Shown: positions 12,001 through 20,812 of the stretch, in pieces | Layout: every line of letters begins with the position of its first letter | Numbering within the stretch: position 1 is the stretch's first letter | Origin: Marisa cornuarietis | Lineage: Eukaryota; Mollusca; Gastropoda; Architaenioglossa; Ampullariidae | DNA length: 64,000 nucleotides | Direction: 5' to 3' | Assembly: GCA_004794655.1 (NCBI GenBank) | Contig: SMMW01000003.1 | Location: 124,001-188,000, forward strand | Made by a program: the position numbers and the translations under genes | The notes under the pieces: model-generated | The model's database searches: none | What the model saw: only the letters and a program-made list of their open reading frames with translations | Told to the model about the DNA's origin: nothing

Positions 12001-15000
12001 CATGTTAAATGTCCGAGCAGGCCTCGAGCCAACAATTTTTTCTCCGCAGTGGTGTGCTAACCACTAGGCTACCTTGACTCCCCAGTCATTACAAATACAA
12101 ATATTGTAAAACTGGACACGGGACGGAACTGGGCGAATATTATTGATGTTGCTTTCTGCCCGCCTATTCCAGCATTGAAATCTCCCGGAACTGTTATTAA
12201 ATAATGACAACCAATGTCTTCTCTTGCTGCCTCTGAGCTGTTGTAAATCTTTTTTCCTCTGCTTCAACTGTAGGGGCCTAGCAGGTCAGGACGAAAGTTT
12301 GGTGAATCTGTTGTTGTGTCTGGTCGTCGTTCCTTCCTGATCACACGATAGTCTCACCATTTGCAACAATTCTCTTTCCTTTACCTGTCCTTTACCTGCT
12401 TCTGTAATTCCAAGAAGCTCAAGTCGGTGTCTATGAATTTCTCGAAAGGCCTGCACTAACCTTTGTGTTTGATTGTCTCTGTCCTCAGTTTCGGTAAATC
12501 TTGATTGTATCGAGACTCGTTTCCGTGACACAACCCTCTGTGACCTGAAGAACCGGTGGACCACTCTGTCTGCTCTTTACCTCTCGATCTTTCTGACATG
12601 GATGACTTTCCAGGAGCTAGTGCTCTTGTCGGCATAGTTTTAGACACGTCAGCTAGTGCTCCTGTCTAATAGTTGTAGACAAGTAAGCTAGTGCTCTTGT
12701 CCCTATAGTTGTAGACAAGTAAGCTAGTGTTTCTGTCGGCATAGTTGTAGACAAGTAAGCTAGTGTTTCTGTCGGCATAGTTGTAGACAAGTAAGCTAGT
12801 GTTTCTGTCGGCATAGTTGTAGACAAGTAAGCTAGTGTTTCTGTCGGCATAGTTGTAGACAAGTAAGCTAGTGTTTCTGTCGGCATAGTTGTAGACAAGT
12901 AAGCTAGTGTTTCTGTCGGCATAGTTGTAGTAAGCTAGTGTTTCTGTCGGCATAGTTGTAAGCTAGTGTTTCTGTCGGCATAGTTGTAGACTAGTGTTTC
13001 TGTCGGCATAGTAAGCTAGTGTTTCTGTCGGCATAGTTGTAGACAAGTAAGCTAGTGTTTCTGTCGGCATAGTTGTAGACAAGTAAGCTAGTGTTTCTGT
13101 CGGCATAGTTGTAGACAAGTAAGCTAGTGTTTCTGTCGGCATAGTTGTAGACAAGTAAGCTAGTGTTTCTGTCGGCATAGTTGTAGACACGTCAGCTAGT
13201 GCTCCTGTCTAATAGTTGTAGACAAGTAAGCTAGTGTTTCTGTCGGCATAGTTGTAGACAAGTAAGCTAGTGTTTCTGTCGGCATAGTTGTAGACAAGTA
13301 AGCTAGTGTTTCTGTCGGCATAGTTGTAGACAAGTAAGCTAGTGTTTCTGTCGGCATAGTTGTAGACAAGTAAGCTAGTGTTTCTGTCTCTATAGTTGTA
13401 GACAAGTCAGCTAGTGCTCCTGTCGGCATAGTTGTAGACAAGTAAGCTAGTGTTTCTGTCGGCATAGTTGTAGACAAGTAAGCTAGTGTTTCTGTCTCTA
13501 TAGTTGTAGACAAGTCAGCTAGTGTTTCTGTCGGCATAGTTGTAGACACGTCAGCTAGTGCTCCTGTCTAATAGTTGTAGACAAGTAAGCTAGTGCTCCT
13601 GTCTCTATAGTTGTAGACAAGTCAGCTAGTGCTCCTGTCTAATAGTTGTAGACAAGTCAGCTAGTGCTCCTGTCGCTATATATAGTTCTAGACAAGCAAT
13701 CTAGTGCTCTTGTCGCTATAGTTGAAGACACGTCAGCTAGTGCTCCTGTCTAATAGTTGTAGACAAGTCAGCTAGTGCTCCTGTCGCTATATATAGTTCT
13801 AGACAAGCAATCTAGTGCTCTTGTCGCTATAGTTGAAGACACGTCAGCTAGTAGTGCTGTCGCTATAGTTGTAGACAAGTCAGCTAGTGCTCCTGTCGCT
13901 ATAGTTGTAGACAAGTCAGCTAGTAGTGCTGTCGCTATAGTTGTAGACAAGTCAGCTAGTAGTGCTGTCGCTATAGTTGAAGACACGTCAGCTAGTAGTG
14001 CTGTCGCTATAGTTGTAGACAACCAATCTAGTGCTCCTGTCGCTATAGTTGTAGACAAGTCAGCTAGTGCTCCTGTCGCTATAGTTGTAGACAAGTCAGC
14101 TAGTAGTGCTGTCGCTATAGTTGAAGACACGTCAGCTAGTAGTGCTGTCGCTATAGTTGTAGACAAGCAATCTAGTGCTCCTGTCGCTATAGTTGTAGAC
14201 AAGTCAGCTAGTGACTCTTGGGGACTAGCCTAGTCCCCCGTGTCCACGTACTGCACGCCACTGATATATATATATATATAGAGAGAGAGACAAATAAATC
14301 TGAATACATCAGCACATGTAATAAGTATTATGTCTTGTTAATGCAGAAGTGAGACACATAGCAATGTTTAACAATACAGACATCACGTTGCCTAATAAAC
14401 TCGTGTTAATACAAAGAGCAAAGCAACATGCAAGCCTCGTCACCAATGTTCAACACGTGCATCACTCAGCTGAGTCACACAGCTCTCCTTAGTTTTACTC
14501 ACACGTCACCTTAGTTTTACTCACACGTCACCTTAGTTTTACTCACACGTCACCTTAGTTTCACACACAGGTAACCTTAGTTCCCTCACATATGTAGCTC
14601 ATCTTTATCACACTAACACAGCCGTACAGCTCATCTTATCGAAATCACACAGGTAACCTTTCACTCCCCCTCTCTCTCTTTCACACACACACACACACTA
14701 TTTTGTAGTTCATACGGACACACTACATATTAGTAACACGGAGATTGTTCACACACAACGTCACCTTAGTCACACAGTGCAACTTGTTAAAGATTCACAC
14801 ATCTTCCCTTCTGACACACACACACACACACACATCTCCCTTTTGTCACACACATGTCTCTTTTGTCACACACACACATCTCCCTTTTTTCACACACACA
14901 TACATCTCCCTTTTGTCACACACAGCTCTATTTTGTCACACACACACACATCTCCCTTTTGTCACACACAGCTCTATTTTGTCACACACACATCTCCCTT

Positions 15001-15789
15001 TTGTCACACACAGCTCTCTTTTGACACACACAAATACACATCTCCCTTTTGTCATGCACAGCTCTCTTTTGCCACACCACACAGCTTACTTTTGTCACGC
15101 ACAGCTCTCTTTTGTCACACACAGCTCTCTTTTGTCACTCCACACAGCTCTTTTGCCACACCACACAGCTCAGTTTTGTCACACCACACAGCTCACCTTT
15201 GTCATGCACAGCTCTCTTTTGCCACACCACACAGCTCTCTTTTGCCACACCACACAGCTCACTTTTGTCACACCACACAGCTCACCTTTGCAACACCTGG
15301 TTCCAGGCTTTGAAGCTCAGCGGCTGTCAGAGAGGCAATGACGTCATTAAGGTAGCGGCCCGTGTCGGCGACTTTCAAAGTTGTGCTTCGCTGTGAACGT
15401 GAAGGGACATGGACGACCTTCTTCACTCCACCACTTCCGCTGTTACCGGCTATCATTTCTCTGACATGTCCGACACCTCCACTGCTGTCGACTCTCATTT
15501 CTCCAGACATCAGGATTTTTTGTGTCCCTACGTCACGCGCTGCGCCCATGACACGCCCCATAGTGCTTTGCGCGGCCTTGCCGCCACTTGACACCATGTC
15601 TGATTCAGAACCGTCGCCTTCCTGGTGATAGCTGAGTTCCAAGGCGTCGTCGTCCTTGATGCTGATGTTGTCGCTGTGGTGTGCTGCGTGGCGACTAGCG
15701 TTCTGCACCAGCAGCACGGACAGCAGCGCAGCATTAGAGATGAGGGCCAGCAGTAGAGCACCTGCCACTCTCAGCGACGTCACGGCCAT
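2798..15789 (-). CDS. Type II-like membrane coiled-coil protein, 5' five exons (3' end outside window)
   Basis: Joined coding exons on the minus strand are 15789-15286, 9224-9070, 8629-8323, 5122-4951 and 3086-2798. They give 1427 nt in one open frame (475 codons plus 2 nt), with phases 0, 2, 0, 1, 2 that match at every junction. Residues 1-7 precede a hydrophobic helix (about 8-28). A Ser/Gly-rich ectodomain follows, with NXS sequons at N30 and N41. Then come long amphipathic helices: RELERLHAVSLNQELRIEQL, a KEPVES-type triplication, RFQGRLESFKDKVTEQQDEM, and RLEQTASELRAADTYKAHDI. A short N-tail, one anchor and a helical stalk resemble class A scavenger receptors and other trimeric type II receptors, but no ligand-binding domain is in view, so function is not assigned. 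A cleaved signal peptide is an alternative reading of the anchor. The ATG at 15789 is the only start in frame ahead of the anchor. Confidence 0.72.
3087..4950. other. Intron 4 of the coiled-coil gene
   Basis: No repeat array or mobile element is recognisable. Purine-rich stretches (about 4440-4640) keep short frames open on the plus strand, without protein-like composition. Confidence 0.45.
4951..5122 (-). CDS. Coiled-coil membrane protein, exon 4 (residues 323-380)
   Basis: Acceptor TGTGTACAG/GTG, phase 0. The donor TTCAAAG/GTCACT is poor but gives phase 1, as the next exon requires. Helical text RLEDVVGELGRTQRNLV and KLSDMEQFK. Confidence 0.65.
5128..5215. repeat. About 35-bp duplication next to the exon 4 acceptor
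   Basis: The block CAGTAACCCTAACTCACG and its near copy CAGTAACCCTAACCCAGG recur with a shared GTAAACAYGATGTAC. On the minus strand they read GTTAGGGTTACTGG, directly upstream of the acceptor. Confidence 0.6.
5205..5860. repeat. Degenerate ~60-bp tandem repeat split by a LINE tail
   Basis: GTAAACAATGCAAACAAA with a CACATAATGAGCAAG partner occurs at 5204-5245 and 5268-5320 and again at 5769-5830. The copies on the two sides are separated by the LINE 3' end at 5325-5757, which indicates insertion within the repeat. Confidence 0.55.
5325..5757 (+). mobile_element. CR1/L2-like LINE 3' end
   Basis: Degraded frames read CTGPRYLSQLAPIYTP, SSSDTKLLQVPLRQRLW and FNTLQSTLRHIFSDD. This is the same post-RT tail as at 1-280, but of a more distant lineage. 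The 3' UTR ends in (ATT)n at 5744-5755. Confidence 0.6.
5855..7310 (+). pseudogene. RTE-type LINE RT remnant split by an internal minisatellite
   Basis: The 5' half reads GRCPPRLSPLPRTV, RPLSNLRFADDIDLTGSNNK (intact FADD), PYGMEISK and FKYFGTTITSEGDSAEDIRQ. The 3' half, after the array, reads RLSKICNSKQAG, then CETWTLL-like text, RRKKTSR and GRTRKQKKLWTG-like scraps to about 7310. Several stops and frameshifts make it dead. The break between halves falls exactly at a 30-bp tandem array, which replaces the expected RIATATAAMARL-type segment. Confidence 0.8.
6249..6888 (+). repeat. 30-bp minisatellite grown inside the RT coding sequence
   Basis: About 21 units of ATGACGAGACATCATACC plus a variable CACCACAGCAGCA or ATAACATCAGYA part. 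Unit types A (CACAGCAGC), B (CACATCAGC), C (ATAACATCAGCA) and D (ATAACATCAGTA) form a 120-bp ABCD higher-order repeat present three times (6361-6480, 6481-6600, 6601-6720). The unit matches the RT sequence at its right end (CAGCAGCAATGATGAGACTG), so it arose from the element itself. Thirty is a multiple of three, so the RT frame stays open as TTAAMTRHH-type peptide. Confidence 0.95.
7555..7705 (-). mobile_element. tRNA-derived SINE fragment
   Basis: The minus strand begins GCGGATAGCCAAG, duplicated, then TGGTTAGAGCGCTGG (an A-box-like tRNA head). A degenerate B box (GGTTGAATATACC) follows about 50 bp downstream. The head duplication GCGGATAGCCAA x2 is visible at 7672-7697. Confidence 0.55.
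7900..8085 (+). mobile_element. Possible SINE scrap
   Basis: GTGGATTTGAATCCCCAC at 7971-7988 resembles a tRNA B box, but no convincing A box precedes it at tRNA spacing. Confidence 0.2.
8323..8629 (-). CDS. Coiled-coil membrane protein, exon 3 (residues 220-322)
   Basis: Acceptor TTTAAGCAG/G and donor CACAAG/GTGAGA. Phase 2 in completes CG+G (Arg); phase 0 out. Opens with a Lys-Glu-Pro-Val-Glu-Ser heptapeptide repeated about three times, then an acidic/Ser/Thr-rich stretch and INHIYEIYSSLTSLEHK. Confidence 0.72.
8885..9050. repeat. Degenerate CAGACAG-rich intronic tract
   Basis: Short words CAGACAGGCAG, AGACAGAC and GGTAGGCA recur irregularly. It is low-complexity DNA just downstream of the exon 2 donor (minus strand). 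Confidence 0.4.
9070..9224 (-). CDS. Coiled-coil membrane protein, exon 2 (residues 169-220)
   Basis: Acceptor GGTACAG/ACG and donor GAGCG/GTAAAC, phase 0 in and phase 2 out. Encodes TLVPALVGLESMVLRELERL and a continuing heptad helix. The acceptor has a weak pyrimidine tract, so the 5' edge is the least certain part. A 59-bp tandem array begins about 15 bp upstream. Confidence 0.6.
9236..9690. repeat. 59-bp minisatellite with telomere-like core, about 7.5 copies
   Basis: Unit words are GTATTTAACAAGAAACACAC, AGGATCAGGGTTAACCCTAA and CCTAACTTTGTCATATGGGA. The centre AGGGTTAACCCTAA is palindromic and contains TTAGGG on both strands. The array ends about 15 bp before the exon 2 acceptor, whose pyrimidine tract derives from the last unit. 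Confidence 0.9.
9961..11412. repeat. 36-bp minisatellite A, about 40 copies
   Basis: Unit words are GTAGACAGCATGTCTACTGT and GTSTAGRGCACGGCGT. Every unit holds a perfect 7-bp inverted repeat GTAGACA/GCA/TGTCTAC and two CpGs. Variants (TCTAGAG, TCTATGG, TGTAGAG, TGTAGGG) are ordered: TCTATGG/CTCTAGAG mixes dominate the left part and TGTAGAG/TGTAGGG the middle. A 6-bp-short unit lies near 10220. The period is a multiple of three, so both strands show long but meaningless open frames. Confidence 0.97.
11748..12013. repeat. 45-bp minisatellite, about 6 copies
   Basis: Units of CAGTTGCTGGGTGTCCAGTG, GTTTCATGTTAAATGTCCTA and CAAAT, with CAGCTGCCGAG/CAGTTGCTGRG alternation. One unit has TTTGCTGCTGAATG instead of TTTCATGTTAAATG. 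Confidence 0.93.
12020..12085 (-). mobile_element. tRNA-derived SINE head
   Basis: The minus strand reads CAAGGTAGCCTAGTGGTTAG (A-box-like) and, about 40 bp on, GGCTCGAGGCC (B-box-like), immediately next to the 45-bp array. Confidence 0.5.
12636..14215. repeat. 36-bp minisatellite B, about 44 copies with sub-families
   Basis: The left part repeats GTAGACAAGTAAGCTAGTGT and TTCTGTCGGCATAGTT almost without change. From about 13560 the units become GTCAGCTAGTGCTCCTGTCG or GTCAGCTAGTAGTGCTGTCG types. A compound higher-order unit holding GCTATATATAGTTCTAGACA and GTTGAAGACACGTC repeats near 13670-13850. Irregular shortened units at 12926-13015 look like recent deletions. Same period as array A, and shares the word GTAGACA. 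Confidence 0.96.
14262..14293. repeat. (TA)n(GA)n microsatellite
   Basis: An ATATATATATATA run followed by GAGAGAGAGA. Confidence 0.9.
14475..14580. repeat. ~24-bp tandem repeat, 4-5 copies
   Basis: Units of CACACGTCACCTTAGTTTTA with CTCA. On the minus strand they read GTGAGTAAAACTAAGG. Confidence 0.85.
14790..15286. repeat. ~21-23-bp tandem array starting at the exon 1 splice donor
   Basis: Plus-strand words are CACACCACACAGCTCACTTT and TGTCACACACAGCTCTCTTT, with (CA)n expansion towards 14800. Read on the minus strand, exon 1 ends CAAAG/GTGAGCTGTGTGGTGTG and the next unit repeats CAAAAGTGAGCTGTGTGGTG, so the donor is part of the repeated unit. Later units decay to GAGAGCTGTG. Confidence 0.9.
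15286..15789 (-). CDS. Coiled-coil membrane protein, exon 1 (residues 1-168)
   Basis: Carries the start codon, the hydrophobic anchor and a low-complexity Gly/Ser/Asp-rich region, ending SLEPGVAK. Donor GCAAAG/GTGAGC, phase 0. The donor sequence itself is the first unit of a tandem array running into the intron. Confidence 0.75.
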
Positions 15790-15797
15790 TGTGTGCG

Positions 15798-15812
15798 TGA
15801 CGTGACGTGACG
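15798..15812 (+). promoter_or_regulatory. Triple TGACG (CREB/ATF half-site) motif
   Basis: TGACGTGACGTGACG begins 9 bp upstream of the coiled-coil gene start codon. It contains three direct CRE half-sites, presumably within the 5' UTR. Binding is inferred from motif only. Confidence 0.35.
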
Positions 15813-16043
15813 ACTAACGGTCTCACTCTATCCTCGTGCTGTTGATCTCCCTCCCTGCTCTTCACCGCCACCACCACCAAGCTGTCTACGGCGGTAATGG
15901 ACTTGGTCATAGCTCGCCAGATCAGCGGTCAGGTCAAGGGTCACAGAAAAAGAAGGAAAAAGTAGGATTGGCTGATAGTCAAGAGCCATGGCGGCAAGTG
16001 TTGTTGCCCTCTCGTCAAGATTCCTTGATGACCGAGATTGTTT

Positions 16044-16054
16044 CTATTTATAAG
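16044..16054 (-). promoter_or_regulatory. Candidate TATA box of the coiled-coil gene
   Basis: The minus strand reads CTTATAAATAG, about 255 bp upstream of the ATG at 15789. A start site near 16020 would give a 5' UTR of about 230 nt. Confidence 0.4.
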
Positions 16055-16069
16055 CTAGATGCTTGACAT

Positions 16070-19000
16070 TCGCTTCAATCGACTTTGTCGTAAGAAATGT
16101 TTTTAGCACTTCATTGACTTACATGCTGCACAGTGGGTCGTGTGGCCATGAGAACAGACAGAAGGCCAGTCTGGCCGGCCGACTGACGAGATACGGAAAT
16201 AGTCTACACGGAGAGTCAGGGACAAGCAGTTTTGTTGTGCAGTCCAGGGGAGGTTAGTTACTTGGGTGTATAGAGGGCTAAAGAGAAACCGTGTTACACG
16301 CCACATGTCGACTGACAAGAAGACTGGGTCAGGGCAAACCTCTTGAAGGAGTCCTCCAAAGCTTTAAGTCTACTGGATGTGAGAGAGAAAGTCTGGTTGC
16401 CTCCTACACCTAATAAAACTGCCGGTCAGACACAGAGACTGCTACTTGACTGTAATTAGGTCGCTGATCTGGCACCGGAAGCTAAGAGCTGTGGCCATAA
16501 CTTCTCTTGTAGCATTTCCGGCGACAAAGGCAGGGTTACATGTGGTCACCTGACACTAGCCACCTCTGGGCAGCCGATTTTATTTTATTTTTTACTTTGG
16601 CACTGGTGGTCAAGTCTTCCAGACATGGGATTTTAGGGCGGGGCTTGTCATAAATGTTGTGTGTGTGCCATGGCAGTCACGCGTGAATGTGTGTGACTTT
16701 GGAGTCACGTGACGCTAGTGGTAGGATGTATGAAGTCGGTAAACCGTTTACCCTCTCAGCGCGCACGTCTCCACACAGCTGCACATAATGAAATCTTCAA
16801 TATTACATCGGAGGGTCTCTTCAAGCTCACCATGATCATGGACAATGCCTCCCTCTGACCACTGCACGTGTCGGCAGGGCCTGCTCCTACACACCACATG
16901 CAGCTGACATTTGCAGAAGTCACGGGAAGTGCGACTAGGGGTGGCCATGCAGGAGGTGAGGGTGATGGTAGCAACTCACGACATCCCGGGGTTGTCTGAA
17001 TTGTGCTCACACTTTTTGTCCCTTAAAGAGACGCACGCACGCATACTGGCTTGTGTCAAAGATGTTGATTTTGGGAACGAAAACTGCTTCCACCTGAAGG
17101 CGATTTCTCACCTCCATCAGTTCTTATAAACCCAGACTATTAGCGAGGTGATCGGTATTTGTACATGTTACGTGAAACCAAGTGGCTTATATACTTGTAG
17201 TTAATGTTTATAGGAAGAGCAGGAAACATGAGAAAATCCTGAGGTGTTTTCCTGTCAAGAATTCAGTTGCTCTATACGTGACTGTATCTGAATGTGAAAA
17301 AGGCACCACAGCCAACACTAATGCACATACATCGTCACTCATTTCGCTTTCTAGCAAAGAGGTCTTATTTCTTCAGTTAAAATCAGAATGTTTAGTACAA
17401 ATCATTGTCAGCAGTCAGAAGTATTTCAATGAAATAAAGAAAGTCACACTGATCATGTCATGAATGTTGCTGGTTTCAGAACTTTGATGACAAACAGAAA
17501 AGAATGTCACTGGAAAAGAGCAAGCGGGTATCCGAGTTGGTTTTCAACTAGTAGACATGTAATTTGCTCTTCATAGCATTAAAAACAAACGTTTCCTGCA
17601 CTATCAACTACAATTAAGTGGTCTTGTGATAAAATGGACAGAATGGGCCTGTGGGAAGAGCTATTAAATTATGGAGTTAAGGGGAATAAGGCAAATTACA
17701 TTCGTTAGAATGAAAGGAAATCAAATTTCTTCATAAATTGTGTTAGCGTAGAATTAGAGGGGACAAATTTATCACCCCTTGCTATTTATGTCTATAATCT
17801 AATGACCTTAAAGGTCTAATGGGTCACATTTTTCTCTGTAAAGACTAAATAAAGATAATACTCCCCGCCCATTCTTGAGATGCACACCTACAAACATTCC
17901 CATCGACAGGGCCAGAAGTCAAAAATGCATGTTCACCCACATTCTTGAAAAACGAATTGAATGCATTTGGGGGTGGGGGGGGATTCCCAAACCTGGTCTT
18001 TCTGCCAGCACACCTCACGTATAATCATGAGGAAATGGATGTGCTGTTCAAATATGTTCTGATTGCCAGCTCGTGCACACACACACAGTGCGTACACGTG
18101 ACAGCAGACAAAATTAAAACCCTATAACTCTTTAGAAAGTGGTTTGGTTTTCAAATATTACTTCCCTTTAGAAAGTGTTTTCAAAGGTTATCTCCCATCC
18201 ACGCAATTTCAGCCGCCCATTTTTTTTAAAAGCACACTTTTACATGCTAACGACCTTGTGGAGAATGTCCCACCAGAAATCCAGTTTAATCCAGGTTAAT
18301 ACCTGAACCAGATGTCCCTAGTACTCCATGGCCATAATTTCTAGATGTGATGGAGAAAGAAATCTCGCCAATTTCATTCAGTCACAGAGGGTTGGGGTTG
18401 CCTTCATCATGTCAATACTTTTCGCAGGACAGCATTGGCAAGAGCATTTGCCAATTTTAAAGAAAACATGCTGAAGCAAACAGTCACAAGAAGTTTAAAG
18501 CATTTTATCAGAAAGTCAGGTAACACTGACCAAATGTAGCTGCAATGAAAGTACACAAGCAATCCATTTTTCCTGACTGACCAAAAACATCACAAACAGT
18601 GTCGCTTTCTTTATTATATATAGCAATATATATGAACTACATCACACATAATGGCAAGAACATTTCTTCTACGACATCGCATCAATATCTAGGACCTAGT
18701 CTGATTATAGTCGCAACCAGTATCTGTCCACCCTGACAAGGCCCGTTTAGCCTGTCATGTGAACACCACGTGTTTACTTGACATTCATTTGCATGTGAAC
18801 ATCGTGGAATCTTGTCAAAACATCCAGTTTTGCTGTGAGGTGAACAAAAGCAGGAGTTGTATTAAAGAAAAGTTGCAAGAATAGCTGGCAACCAAGTAGA
18901 ATCTGAGCTTACATTGAGCATTTCCAGATGAATCTTTTCGGTCCCATTACAATAAAAGTGCTTCCTACACTATGTGCCTATGCATTGGTCATCAGGTGGG

Positions 19001-19300
19001 GCATGGTGGCTGCAGGGACAAGATCCACTTGAGAAACATGCAGGCTAGGTTTGGTTACGAAGGGATTCTAGATAACCCAACTATTGCTGGAGCTAGTATA
19101 TGGTCCCTCAGCTGGTAGTATGCCGGGGACTCAACAATGGATTATCTAACCATAAACACTAACCCACTCCCATCCCTTAAATTCTACATGTACACACTAC
19201 CCTAGGACTTGCCAAGGACATCAGAAGTTGAAACCAGACTGCACTTGACACCCTAATCACATGGAAGAGAAAAGAAGTCAACAGTTAGCTAAAGGGTGGT
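16070..19300. other. Intergenic region between the coiled-coil gene and PEPCK
   Basis: No gene, array or transposon recognised. Short open frames (16063-17010, 17182-17463) have no family resemblance. A GT-rich tract lies near 16660-16700 and a short CA run near 18076. Confidence 0.4.
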
Positions 19301-19319
19301 GACAAGTCAGCTCAGACAC

Positions 19320-19525
19320 TGCAAATCCTGCAGAAGTGGGAATTGGTGTTTTACCCAAACCAGCAACTAAGACTATATCAGGACAAGGCAGCCCGTCCTG
19401 TAAACAGATGCCACATGCAAAGAAAGAACAGTGTGCCCGAGACAAGAGCTGAACCCAGGACAGCCAATCTTCACTGTATTGGCGACAGGCGCTAACCATT
19501 GCGCCACCGGACTGCCTTGCAAATT
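19320..19525 (-). mobile_element. tRNA-derived SINE, nearly complete
   Basis: The minus strand starts GGCAGTCCGGTGGCGCAATG and GTTAGCGCC (A box). The B box GGGTTCAGCTC follows, then a conserved middle (GCATGTGGCATCTGTTTACA) and a tail CTGATATAGTCTTAGTTGCT. The tail words recur at 29650 and, tandemly expanded, at 34350-34600, so this is the reference copy of a local SINE family. Confidence 0.8.
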
Positions 19526-19870
19526 CTGCAGAAAGCAGTTTGTAGCAATAGCAGCACAACAAATGTACCAACTACTGAATAATACTGCCTTATGTCACCA
19601 CAATCTTAGTAAGAAAAAGCTTACTCCACACAATTAAATGATCATTATGCATGACATAGTTATACAACTTATTTTGTAACAAACCTGATTTACAGAAATA
19701 ATACGAAAAACAGGCATTACAATTTCTTCTAAAGTTCCACTTTGTCTGGACATACAATGCCATATTTACAAAGCATTAATCAGACTCTTTAATTTAAAAA
19801 AAAAAAAACGAAAAACCACTGAATGCATATGGCATTGAATTCATTTAAAATCAATCATGATTATAATTAC

Positions 19871-19876
19871 TTTATT
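19871..19876 (-). terminator. Candidate PEPCK polyadenylation signal
   Basis: The first AATAAA on the minus strand after the PEPCK stop. It implies a 3' UTR of about 750 nt. Confidence 0.4.
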
Positions 19877-20618
19877 TGAACATTTTTGCCAATTCAAAGT
19901 TCATGAAAGAACGTAACTGAAAAAAGAAGATGCCATTTGCTTGCTACAGTAAGCTCCTTTCAAAGCTCTGGCCTGAAAACCAGGACAAAATCTCATACAA
20001 CCTGCTGGAAAATTGAGATTATCTTGTTTGTCGAACTCCGTAAGTGTTGCTGGTTTCTTTTCATACTTTCTGACAGCTGCTGGTCAAAGTGAAGAACACT
20101 GACTTTGGGCAACATTAGATGATCAAGTTTGTCCTCAAGTTTCTTTGATGCATCCAGTGCTAACTTTTAACTTTCCACAATATTTTTGTTTTGGCCTAAA
20201 CCTTTCTGCAGTTAAGTGTTTTTTTCTCTAACCTGGCCATACTGTTATTGTAGTTGTCTACTTGACATGTGAATGCTTACACAGATAACTTCACCAGTTC
20301 CTACAAAGAAAATGTTAAAAAAAAAAGAACAAAACTCTGCTGAAGTATCTGGGTTCAGCAGTAATATCAAGACCAAGTTTGCTGATGAAGGAAAAATCAG
20401 TGAAGACAAACTGGCAGATGGTTCTAACAGATGATACATAACAGAATCATCATACACGACAAAAAGAGAGGAGAATATACATAACAGTGTCTAAGAATTA
20501 CTGAAAAGCTATTTTTGAGCATCAAGATGTGGAAGTGTCCAACAACTACTTAACCCACAGCCTCAAAAAGTAACACTGAACAGTCTGTCTGGTCAGCAAG
20601 TTTGTACTGCCAACCACT

Positions 20619-20812
20619 TTAGTCATCAGGCCAGGCAGCGAAAGCAGCCTCCTGCTCATCAAGCAGCTTGAAGATGATTGGAGGGGTATCGCAGCCCACC
20701 TGGTCCTCCAGGAACCTGCGACTCTCCCTTGTGTCATCCATCCAGTAGGACTTGGGCAGTGAGAACAGCTCCTTCTCGTCTATGTTGCTCAGTCCCTCCA
20801 TGTTGATGGTAC
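20619..20812 (-). CDS. PEPCK: PEPCK coding exon 12 and stop (residues 587-650)
   Basis: Acceptor TTCTATTAG/GTACC. Ends [10 protein letters not shown] then TAA. The last helix (RRFLEDQVG) is in the usual family position. Confidence 0.96.

Noticed and set aside
12636..14215. CRISPR-like appearance (36-bp periodic repeats)
   Set aside because: Units abut with no unique spacers, the context is an animal intron, and no cas genes are present. It is a minisatellite.
14745..15396. His/Thr-rich open frames such as HTHTHISLLSHT
   Set aside because: Translations of the CA-rich donor array in several frames.
16748..17129. Cys-rich minus-strand frames upstream of the coiled-coil gene
   Set aside because: Overlapping frames on both strands with no consistent splice sites or family resemblance.
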